Part shown: positions 6,200 to 13,473 of the stretch, in pieces | Layout: every line of letters starts with the position of its first letter | How positions within the stretch are numbered: the stretch's first letter is position 1 | Source of the DNA: Faecalicatena absiana | Lineage (GTDB): Bacteria; Bacillota; Bacilli; Lactobacillales; Lactobacillaceae | Direction: 5' to 3' | Length of the DNA stretch: 64,000 nucleotides | NCBI GenBank assembly: GCA_017309015.1 | Contig: JAEDAG010000006.1 | Location: 46,220-110,219 of the forward strand | Translations under genes and position numbers: made by a program | The notes under the pieces: generated by a model | Told to the model about the DNA's origin: nothing | Database searches by the model: none | Seen by the model: the letters and a program-made list of their open reading frames with translations, nothing else

Positions 6200-7831
6200 A
6201 TGAATAAGGGCAAATCTTTCTTGGGCGGGGCAGCCGTCCTCTTGTCAGCAGCCGCTTTGGCCGGTTGCGGGTCCAGCTCCGCGAAGACTTCCGCGGACCA
6301 GAAGCTGAACTGGATGGAAGAAAGCGAACTGTCAACGATCGACGGATCCAAGATTTTGGACAACACGTCTTTCAACCAGGTCAACAATGTGATGGAAGGG
6401 ATCTATACCTTGGGCAAGAATGCCAAGGTCGTCAATGCCCTGGCTACCAAGACGGAAAACTCCAAAGACGGCAAGACCTGGACCTTCACTTTGCGCAAGA
6501 ATGCCAAATGGTCCAACGGCGATCCCGTGACTGCCAAGGACTTTGTCTTCTCCTGGCGCAGAACCGTCAGTCCAAGCACTGGCTCGGAATACTCCTACCT
6601 GTTCAGCGGGATCAAGAATGCCGATGCGATCGTTGCCGGCAAGAAGGCAGCCAGCAGCTTGGGCATTAAGGCAGTGGGCAAGTACAAGCTGGTCGTCACT
6701 TTAGAGCGGCGGATTCCATACTTTAAGCTGCTGATGGCCTTTCCGCTTTTCTTCCCGCAAAATGAGACCGCGGTCAAGAAATACGGGACCAAGTACGGGA
6801 CCAGCTCCAAGTACATGGTCTACAATGGACCGTTCGTCATGAAGGGCTGGACCGGATCCAGCTTATCCTGGAAGTTGGTCAAGAACCAGCACTACTGGGA
6901 TAAGAAGGACGTCAAGCTGAATCAGATCAACTACAGCGTGCAGAAGTCAGCTTCAACCGCCTACAACCTCTATCAAGACGGGAAGCTGGATGGGGCCTAC
7001 CTGGATACCCAGGCGGCCAAGCAGCTGAAGCACAACAAGGCCTATACGGTCAGAAAGCTGGCTGAAACCGAGTACCTGCAGTTCAATCTGAAGAAGTACC
7101 AGAAGTTCCGGTCCGCCAACTTGCGCCGGGGGATCTCAATGGCCATCAACCGGGCTGACCTGACCAGTTCCCTGGGAGCCAGCTACAAGGCCGCGACGAC
7201 CTTCACCTCAAACGGCTTGACCACGGTCAACGGACAAGACTTCACCAAGCTTGCCGCCAATGCCACCACCAAGAAATACACGTCCTATAACAACAAACTG
7301 GCCAACGAGTACTTCGCTAAGGGCCTTAAGGAAGTGGGCTTAAAGAAGCTCAGCTTTACGCTGCTTTCTACCGACGACGACACTTCCAAGAAGCTGGCGG
7401 AATTCGTGCAGAGCCAGCTGGAAACCAATCTCGGCAGCAAGATCTCAGTCAAGGTGCAGAGCATCCCGACTAAGACCAAGCTGAACCGGGTTCTGGCTGG
7501 CAATTTTGAATGCACCTTGTCAGGCTGGATCGCCGACTACGCCGATCCAATCACCTTCCTGGACTGCGAGACCACAGGCAATTCTTACAACTATGGCAAG
7601 TGGTCCAGCAAGACTTACGACAAGCTGATCGCCGATTCCAAGACGACTTCTTCTAACACCAAGCGGATGCAGGATCTGGCCAAGGCGGAAATCACCCTGA
7701 TCACTGACCAGGGAGTGACCCCGCTTGACCAGCACGGCGAAGCCTGGATGGTCAACCCGAAAGTCAAGGGGATCATCTACAACACCGCGGGCGTTTGCTA
7801 CAGCTTCAAGAACGCCTATATTGCCAACTAG
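6200..7831 (+). CDS. oppA: Oligopeptide ABC transporter substrate-binding lipoprotein (OppA-like)
   Basis: This extracellular lipoprotein captures peptides for an ABC importer. The 543-residue length, family SBP_bac_5, is normal for OppA. A signal peptide ends in the lipobox LAGC with the lipidated Cys at residue 23. The N-terminal domain shows the family pattern ending TWTFTLRKNAKWSNGDPVTAKDF. No permease or ATPase genes are nearby, so it is an orphan binding protein that must use a transporter encoded elsewhere. Its ribosome-binding site (6187-6191, 8 bases before the ATG) lies in a hairpin arm, pointing to translational control through the leader ORF. Specificity cannot be read from sequence. 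Confidence 0.9.
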   Translation: MNKGKSFLGGAAVLLSAAALAGCGSSSAKTSADQKLNWMEESELSTIDGSKILDNTSFNQVNNVMEGIYTLGKNAKVVNALATKTENSKDGKTWTFTLRKNAKWSNGDPVTAKDFVFSWRRTVSPSTGSEYSYLFSGIKNADAIVAGKKAASSLGIKAVGKYKLVVTLERRIPYFKLLMAFPLFFPQNETAVKKYGTKYGTSSKYMVYNGPFVMKGWTGSSLSWKLVKNQHYWDKKDVKLNQINYSVQKSASTAYNLYQDGKLDGAYLDTQAAKQLKHNKAYTVRKLAETEYLQFNLKKYQKFRSANLRRGISMAINRADLTSSLGASYKAATTFTSNGLTTVNGQDFTKLAANATTKKYTSYNNKLANEYFAKGLKEVGLKKLSFTLLSTDDDTSKKLAEFVQSQLETNLGSKISVKVQSIPTKTKLNRVLAGNFECTLSGWIADYADPITFLDCETTGNSYNYGKWSSKTYDKLIADSKTTSSNTKRMQDLAKAEITLITDQGVTPLDQHGEAWMVNPKVKGIIYNTAGVCYSFKNAYIAN

Positions 7832-8066
7832 GCATTTTAAAGAAAATAAGTCATCAAAAAAACACAAGCAATTTTAGTCATTACCATTAAATCAATACCT
7901 TTCATTTAATACTTCATTTATCTAAATTGTCGAAACAACATCTGAAAAAATCAATCCTCTTTATCAACTATAAACTTCATTTTATTTCATCTTGGCAGAC
8001 ATAGCTGCCCTTTAGTAAATTACCATGTTAACTAAGCAATCATTTTTTTAATTCTTACATTCTTAG
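7832..8066. other. AT-rich spacer downstream of oppA
   Basis: These bases contain no ORF with translation signals. They are AT-rich compared with flanking genes and lead to the terminator at 8067, which is probably the end of the oppA transcript. Confidence 0.4.
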
Positions 8067-8092
8067 ACGCCAGCTGGTCTGGCGTTTTTTCT
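8067..8092 (+). terminator. Terminator at the end of the oppA unit, interrupted just after its U-tract
   Basis: A perfect 7-bp stem ACGCCAG/CTGGCGT (8067-8085) with a 5-base loop runs into T6CT. The last eight bases are one copy of the ISL3 target duplication, so the element inserted at the edge of this terminator without destroying it. Confidence 0.8.
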
Positions 8093-9601
8093 GGTTCAGT
8101 ATAAAAACTTGTGTAAACGGCTGTGAGATTTAGGATGCCTTTCGGGATATTTCCATTAATCGCAGAAAGAAGTATTCATCATCTGGATACCCATAACCCT
8201 TACGTCTCTCAGTCTTGATCTTATTGTTGATACCCTCAAGTTTGCCAGTTGATATCCCGTATTTGGCGAACGTGTAGATCCCTCTCAAATGGTTATTTAA
8301 GAGACGCGCAAACCAAATAAAGTGGCTATTCTCAGTTGCCTTGCAGATGTCTATGATCTCTTCAAGTCTAACGCACATTTCCACCTCGTCATGTGAGTTG
8401 TATGCCTGGTCTAGCAAGTCTTTGACGAGGTCTATTGTGAAGAAGAACTTGTTTTCTTCCAACAGCTCGTCATACCATGCTTCATTACCGCCATAAGCCT
8501 TTATTTCTGGTGTATTGAATATTTCACCAGCAGTAGACACTAGCTTGCCTTGACGGGCATCCTCGTCCTTCTGAACTAATGTGGACCTCTTAGACATCAA
8601 GATGTAACGTGAGTTCTTAAGCAACTTAGCAGCCTCTGGAGAGCCTTCTTCAGCCAGCCGTCTTTGTTCATCCTTTCTGATCTCAGAAACCACTTTATCG
8701 TTGAAATTCTTGATAATGTGGAAGCGATCATAGACGATGTCTAGCTTGGGATAGCGCCCTTTAAAAGCTTCTTCGAAGTCTGAATTCATGTCGCAAGCCA
8801 CCGCCTCAACTTTTGACATCCACTCATCGCCAACATGATCCATAAACTCGAAAACAACGGCTTTCTTCTTGCCATGGGCTAAGTAGAGAATATACCCTGT
8901 TTCCCAGTCTATGATTGCGGTGGCGTACTTATGGCCATCGTGGAGCTTAAACTCATCAATGGCTAAGTATTTTGCCTGCCTTTCAGGTTTTATGAGTGTC
9001 TTGCCATCAGTTGTAAATTTAGACAGTAGAAGAGACTTGTGAATTGACTTTACAGTCATCTTGTCCAAGCCAGTAAGCCAAGCCACTGCCTTTAGAGTAA
9101 GGCCATAGCTTAACAGTTTCTCAGTGTATTCTTTTAAAGGTTTGGTGATGCGATAACCATCAGCTTTAAAAGGGATAGACTGGCTTCTAGTGTTGAATTG
9201 GCAATCAATGTTAAGACAACGAAAACGTGCATAGGACACTCTGATATTGGTGTGTACTCCACCAATAGCGACGTGCTTAAGGGTAGATTCTAAAGACCCA
9301 TTTTTAACTAGTTTTCTTGAGCAATTAGGACAGAAGGTATCACCACGCTCATCTAGCTTTCCTACAAAGGTTAATCCACCTTCATTTTGAATTGGCTCGC
9401 CAACTTGAATAAAGTCGGTAAGACCAGAATTAAAGGATAAGACACCTTTGTTAGGCATAACATCTTGAGTAGTAACTGACAGTTCTGTATAATTCATAGT
9501 AAGAAGGGCTCCCCATGTTTTTGTCGTTATTAACATTGTAAGGGACAACCCTTCTTTTTTTGTTATCTAATTTCTATTTACACAAGAATTTATACTGAAC
9601 C
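8093..9601 (-). mobile_element. Complete ISL3-family insertion sequence, 1509 bp
   Basis: The element is bounded by 25-bp terminal inverted repeats (8093-8117 and 9577-9601) with two mismatches, starting GGTTCAGTATAAA. It is flanked by a perfect 8-bp direct repeat, TTTTTTCT, at 8085-8092 and 9602-9609, the target-site length typical of ISL3. It carries one transposase gene on the - strand. The intact ends, duplication and ORF suggest a recent insertion. Confidence 0.95.
8130..9497 (-). CDS. ISL3-family transposase
   Basis: The enzyme catalyses cut-and-paste transposition of the surrounding element. The N-terminal zinc-binding motif has CPNC and a later CLNIDC pair (first ~115 residues). A helix-turn-helix follows (AVAWLTGLDKMTVKSIH), then the DDE_Tnp_ISL3 catalytic domain with YLAIDEFKLHDGHKYATAI (first Asp), VEAVACDMNSDF (second Asp) and the C-terminal TGKLEGINNKIKTERRKGYGY (Glu). 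From ATG 9497 the length is 455 residues, normal for the family. Upstream ATG 9536 and TTG 9548 are in frame; none has a strong ribosome-binding site, so the start is uncertain. Confidence 0.9.
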   Translation of the reverse strand: MNYTELSVTTQDVMPNKGVLSFNSGLTDFIQVGEPIQNEGGLTFVGKLDERGDTFCPNCSRKLVKNGSLESTLKHVAIGGVHTNIRVSYARFRCLNIDCQFNTRSQSIPFKADGYRITKPLKEYTEKLLSYGLTLKAVAWLTGLDKMTVKSIHKSLLLSKFTTDGKTLIKPERQAKYLAIDEFKLHDGHKYATAIIDWETGYILYLAHGKKKAVVFEFMDHVGDEWMSKVEAVACDMNSDFEEAFKGRYPKLDIVYDRFHIIKNFNDKVVSEIRKDEQRRLAEEGSPEAAKLLKNSRYILMSKRSTLVQKDEDARQGKLVSTAGEIFNTPEIKAYGGNEAWYDELLEENKFFFTIDLVKDLLDQAYNSHDEVEMCVRLEEIIDICKATENSHFIWFARLLNNHLRGIYTFAKYGISTGKLEGINNKIKTERRKGYGYPDDEYFFLRLMEISRKAS

Positions 9602-9674
9602 TTTTTTCTTTGCCCTTGAGTCAAAGGATAACGGCAGTTATGTTTTCAGCTTAATTAAATAACGCCAGTGTTGA

Positions 9675-9703
9675 TTGAAGTGGCAAGTGCGTTCTGCTAT
9701 TGT
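9675..9703 (+). promoter_or_regulatory. Promoter for the first beta-lactamase-fold gene
   Basis: The -35 TTGAAG (9675-9680), a 17-base spacer and the -10 TATTGT (9698-9703) lie 70 bases upstream of the start. Before the ISL3 insertion this promoter would have followed the oppA terminator directly. Confidence 0.45.
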
Positions 9704-9773
9704 GAAAAAAGAAGCAGAAGAGCAGGGATAGCAATAACGAATAAAGAACAGCGAAACGAAATAGGGGGGAAAA

Positions 9774-10868
9774 ATGATCAAAAAGAAATTATTGGGAAGT
9801 CTGGCGGCTCTGGCCCTTTTTTTGACTGTGGGGGCCAAGGGCGCGCCGGTGCACGCCGCCTCGATGAGCAGGTACGTGACCGAGCTATTGTACAAGAATC
9901 ACATGCGCGGGACAGTCACGGTCGTTGAAAACGGTCGCTCCAAGACCATTGGCGTAGGCTATGCCAATTATGGTCGCCAGATCAAGAACAGCGACCAGGC
10001 TGTCTATCCGACCGCATCCCTGCAAAAGGCAGTCACGGCCGCCATGCTGATGCAAGTCATGCGTGAGTCGCGGGGGAAGAAGCATTTTACCGCCAACACC
10101 AAGATTTCCAAGTGGTATCCGCGGCTGAAAAATGCCAGGCAGATCACGGTCAGCGACCTGCTGACCCACACGTCTGGCTACTACGTCTACAACCTGGAAG
10201 ACAGCCAGAAAAAAGTCTACACGGAAAAAGGCGCCATCGACTGGACCATTAACCAGATCAATTCCACCTGGCAGTATCCAGTGGGCAGCTACCACTACAA
10301 CGACACCAACTACATGCTCCTGGCCGGGATCATTCAGAAGCAGACCGGCAAGTCTTATGCCTACAATCTGCGAAAGCGGATCGTGAAGAAGCTGCGCCTG
10401 ACCCATACCTGCCTGCGGGAAAATCTGCCATCTTCCCTGCACCTGGCCAAGTCATACCTGTACTTGGGAAGAAACTACCAAGCTCCGGCCCTTTTGCCAA
10501 AGAGCGTGGCTTCCCAGATGCCAGGGGCTGGGGACTTGATTTCGACTCCGTATGAGTACTTGCAGATTCAACGGGGTTTGTACAATGGCAAGCTTTTGTC
10601 CAAGAAGCAGTTCTCAGAAATGACCCATATGCCATCAAAAGCAACGACTTATTGCGGTGGGATTCGCTTGAAGAAGAGCGGCAAAGTCAAGCTGGCATAT
10701 GGCAGCATTGCCTATGAGCATTACGCGACCTACTATCAATTGACGACTGACAACCGTTACGGGATAGTTATGTTCCTCAACCAAAGAAATGCCAGCGAAA
10801 ACCAGGTCAAGGACGTTGGCTACCAGATCTTAAGCCGGATCAAGGCTGGGACTTTTGCCAGCAAGTAG
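9774..10868 (+). CDS. Secreted beta-lactamase-fold serine hydrolase
   Basis: This belongs to the class C beta-lactamase/penicillin-binding-protein-like family (Pfam Beta-lactamase). A signal peptide covers about residues 1-29, with likely cleavage after VHA. The nucleophile motif S82-L-Q-K85 is present, followed by SDLLTHTSGY and a YND variant of the usual YxN motif near residue 175. The length, 364, is typical. Such proteins in lactobacilli are usually peptidases or esterases acting on the wall rather than true beta-lactamases; the substrate is unknown. The ATG at 9774 follows GGGGGG by five bases. A paralogue follows immediately, so the pair arose by tandem duplication. Confidence 0.85.
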   Translation: MIKKKLLGSLAALALFLTVGAKGAPVHAASMSRYVTELLYKNHMRGTVTVVENGRSKTIGVGYANYGRQIKNSDQAVYPTASLQKAVTAAMLMQVMRESRGKKHFTANTKISKWYPRLKNARQITVSDLLTHTSGYYVYNLEDSQKKVYTEKGAIDWTINQINSTWQYPVGSYHYNDTNYMLLAGIIQKQTGKSYAYNLRKRIVKKLRLTHTCLRENLPSSLHLAKSYLYLGRNYQAPALLPKSVASQMPGAGDLISTPYEYLQIQRGLYNGKLLSKKQFSEMTHMPSKATTYCGGIRLKKSGKVKLAYGSIAYEHYATYYQLTTDNRYGIVMFLNQRNASENQVKDVGYQILSRIKAGTFASK

Positions 10869-11003
10869 CATTAAATAACGACGGGTATGAAGAGTGAAGA
10901 AAACTGATTTTTTAACGAAAATATTAAAATTTTGCTAAGGCGGCTTGACCAAGCGCAAAATGGTCTACAATGGAGACACTTATGTGAAAGGAAAGTCGAA
11001 TCA

Positions 11004-12191
11004 TTGCGGGATAGAAAAGAAAATCGGGTTTCTAGCCAGAAAAGCAGGTCAAAGAAGCTGGCTTGGTTGGCAGGAATCGCAATTGTCTGCGGGATTGTCT
11101 ATTACGGCAGACAGCAGACGGTCAAGCCGGTGGAACCAATCGTAACTACTGGCCAGCAGGGGAAGCGGCCGGACAGCCTGGCAGCCTATGCCAAGTCTGT
11201 CATGGACAAGAACCACTTAGCAGGGGCAATCGGCATCGTCAGGAATGGCAAGCTCACGACCGTGACCAGCGGGATGGCTGACTTAAAAAAGAGGATCCCC
11301 AACAGCTCCAAGCAGGTCGTTTACCCCATCGGGTCTATGCAAAAAGAAATCACGGGGGCCATGGTCATGCAGGTCATGCGGGAAAAGGCTCATACGAACC
11401 AAGCCTTTAGTCAGGATACGAAGATTGCCAGGTGGTATCCCAACCTGAAGCATGCTGATCAGGTGACGGTCGGCAATTTGCTGACCCACACTTCTGGCTA
11501 TGCCGTGCCAACCGTTGAATACGCGAGGCATCAGGAATACACGGACCTGGGGGCGGTAGCCTGGACGATCAGCAAAATCGATACGACCGATCAGCTGCCG
11601 GCAGGAAGCTATATTTACAGCGACGTCAATTTCATCTTGCTGGCCGGCATCATCGAGAAGGAGACGGGCAAGTCATATTCCCAAAACTTCTATGACCGGG
11701 TGGCCAAGCCCTTGAAATTGACCCATACCTATATTCGCCAGGATCTGCCGAAGAAATTGCACCTGGCGGTGTCCTACCGCTATGTGGATCCAAACTACTA
11801 TCAAAGTGCCATCAGCTATGCCGTGCCGGTGTCGACGCAGCTGCCTGGGGCCGGCAACCTGGTTTCTACCCCAGCTGACTTCTACAAGATCCAGCTGGGC
11901 TTGGAAAACGGCCAGCTGCTGACTGAAGAGGAATTCAGCAAAATGACCCACTTGAAGGCCAAGAAGACCTTGTATTCTGGCGGTGTCTACCTCAAGAAGC
12001 ATGAGACCATCCACCTGGCCTACGGAACCTTGGACAAGGAGCATTACGGGGCCTATATGCAGCTGACGGCTGACAATAAGAACGGGATCATCATGCTGAT
12101 CAACCAGCGCCAGCAGAGCGAGCGGAAGCTGAAGCGGATTGCTTTTCAGATCCTGAAGCGGATCAAGGCGCGGACCTTCTCCTTGTATTAG
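11004..12191 (+). CDS. Membrane-anchored beta-lactamase-fold serine hydrolase
   Basis: This is a paralogue of the gene at 9774 with the same domain order: S111-M-Q-K114, VGNLLTHTSGY and YSDVNF. It carries an uncleaved-looking N-terminal membrane anchor (about residues 19-34, LAWLAGIAIVCGIVYYG) in place of the paralogue's cleavable signal. The start is set at TTG 11004 because AAAGGA lies about 11 bases upstream and the probable promoter (TTGACC near 10945, TACAAT near 10970) excludes the earlier in-frame TTG at 10932. Length is 395. The active site should face the outside. The paralogues share most of the catalytic core but diverge at both ends. Confidence 0.8.
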   Translation: MRDRKENRVSSQKSRSKKLAWLAGIAIVCGIVYYGRQQTVKPVEPIVTTGQQGKRPDSLAAYAKSVMDKNHLAGAIGIVRNGKLTTVTSGMADLKKRIPNSSKQVVYPIGSMQKEITGAMVMQVMREKAHTNQAFSQDTKIARWYPNLKHADQVTVGNLLTHTSGYAVPTVEYARHQEYTDLGAVAWTISKIDTTDQLPAGSYIYSDVNFILLAGIIEKETGKSYSQNFYDRVAKPLKLTHTYIRQDLPKKLHLAVSYRYVDPNYYQSAISYAVPVSTQLPGAGNLVSTPADFYKIQLGLENGQLLTEEEFSKMTHLKAKKTLYSGGVYLKKHETIHLAYGTLDKEHYGAYMQLTADNKNGIIMLINQRQQSERKLKRIAFQILKRIKARTFSLY

Positions 12192-12224
12192 GCAACGAAA
12201 CAGAATAACAAAATAAGCAACAAG

Positions 12225-12255
12225 AAAAGCGTGATCGGGAATGATCACGCTTTTT
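12225..12255. terminator. Bidirectional terminator between convergent genes
   Basis: A perfect 12-bp stem (AAAAGCGTGATC/GATCACGCTTTT) with a six-base loop has T-runs on both strands and separates the hydrolase gene from the convergent oxidoreductase gene. Confidence 0.9.
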
Positions 12256-12270
12256 GACGTCTATGTTTGA

Positions 12271-13269
12271 CTAGTCCATGGTCAAGACGATGCGGCCTTT
12301 CTTGCCGTGGCCAGCTTCCATTTCCAGCGCTTCATTGACTTCGTCAAGCGGGAGCACTTCGGCAATGTTTGGCTTGATGCCTTTTTCTTCCAGAATCTGG
12401 ACGGCCAGCTTCAGGTCCTTGTCGGCAGCCCCGCAGAACATGAAGTCGTAGGTCACGCCATGCTTGGCGGCCATCCGGTCGTATTTGAGCCCCGTCATGG
12501 AGAAGAGGGCGGTCTGGACGGCCGTCAGCTGGTTGCGCTTGGCAAAGCGCCGGTTTGGCATCCCCTGCAGGGCTACCAGGTGGCCGCCCGGCTTCAAGAT
12601 GCTGAATTCCTTAGGCAATTCCTTGACGCCGACGGAAGAGATCACCCCGTCCACGTCGTGGAGGAATTCGCTGTAGTCTTCAGTCTTGTAGTCAAAGTAC
12701 AAGTCAGCCCCCAAGGCCATGACCCGGTCGCGGTTTTCAGCTGATCCTGACGTGTAGACTGGGTAGCCAAAAGCCTTGGCCAAAGGGATGGCCATCGCGC
12801 CAAAGCCACCTGAGCCGCCGGAGATGAAGAGGCTTTGCCCCTGCTTGAGCTCCAAGAGGGTGAAGGCTTCCATTGCCGTCAAAGCGGTCAATGGGACAGC
12901 GGCGGCTTCAACGTCGGACAGGTAGTTTGGCGTCTTGCACAGCCAGCGGGCATCAACGGCCACGTATTGGGCAAAGGCCCCAATCTTTTCCAGCGGCAGC
13001 CGAGTCATGACCCGGTCGCCAGGCAGGTAGTCGGTCACGCTGGAACCGACGGCTTCAACTTCCCCGGCCAGCTCATTCCCCATAATCAGGGGCAATGAGT
13101 AGGGGGCAACTGGCCAGATGTTCCCGTTCTTGATCAGGTTGTCCACCGGGTTGACTCCGGCCGCCTTGACCTTGACCAAGACTTCCGTATCTGCCAGTTC
13201 AGGCACGGCAACTTCTTGCACGCTCACGGGAGCGGCAGTGCCGTATTGGTTTAAAACGGCTGCTTTCAT
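12271..13269 (-). CDS. NAD(P)H-dependent quinone oxidoreductase, zinc-independent MDR family
   Basis: The protein belongs to the medium-chain dehydrogenase/reductase superfamily, quinone oxidoreductase branch. It has an N-terminal GroES-like domain (about residues 25-110) and a Rossmann domain with the dinucleotide motif SGGSGGFGAMAIPLA near residue 150. The cysteine/histidine zinc ligands of alcohol dehydrogenases are not evident, which suits NADPH:quinone or enone reduction. Length is 332. ATG 13269 is preferred over GTG 13278, which is almost on top of the only purine-rich site. It is monocistronic. The physiological substrate is unknown. Confidence 0.85.
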   Translation of the reverse strand: MKAAVLNQYGTAAPVSVQEVAVPELADTEVLVKVKAAGVNPVDNLIKNGNIWPVAPYSLPLIMGNELAGEVEAVGSSVTDYLPGDRVMTRLPLEKIGAFAQYVAVDARWLCKTPNYLSDVEAAAVPLTALTAMEAFTLLELKQGQSLFISGGSGGFGAMAIPLAKAFGYPVYTSGSAENRDRVMALGADLYFDYKTEDYSEFLHDVDGVISSVGVKELPKEFSILKPGGHLVALQGMPNRRFAKRNQLTAVQTALFSMTGLKYDRMAAKHGVTYDFMFCGAADKDLKLAVQILEEKGIKPNIAEVLPLDEVNEALEMEAGHGKKGRIVLTMD

Positions 13270-13368
13270 AGAATACACACTTTCTTTTACGAGTTAATCC
13301 ATCTTTTCTTAATTTCTTCCTATAACCTAAGATTATTAGTCAGCAAAGCATCTGTCAATCAAGAAAAG

Positions 13369-13427
13369 GGTGATTTTTGCGAGGTGATTTTTGCGATTTG
13401 TGCATAAGCGCTTTCAGCTAGTACAAT
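13369..13427 (+). promoter_or_regulatory. Promoter with 14-bp tandem repeat and cre-like site, upstream of the Rib-like repeat gene
   Basis: Two perfect head-to-tail copies of GGTGATTTTTGCGA (13369-13382 and 13383-13396) end two bases before a -35 TTGTGC (13398-13403). The -10 TACAAT is at 13422-13427, after an 18-base spacer. Within the spacer, TGAAAGCGCTTATG read on the - strand (13403-13416) matches 12 of 14 positions of the CcpA cre consensus. The layout suggests an activator or repressor at the repeats and catabolite repression at the spacer. Confidence 0.5.
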
Positions 13428-13473
13428 AGATGGTAAAAATAACCAAAGATTTCATTGAGAAAGCCAGGTTTTT

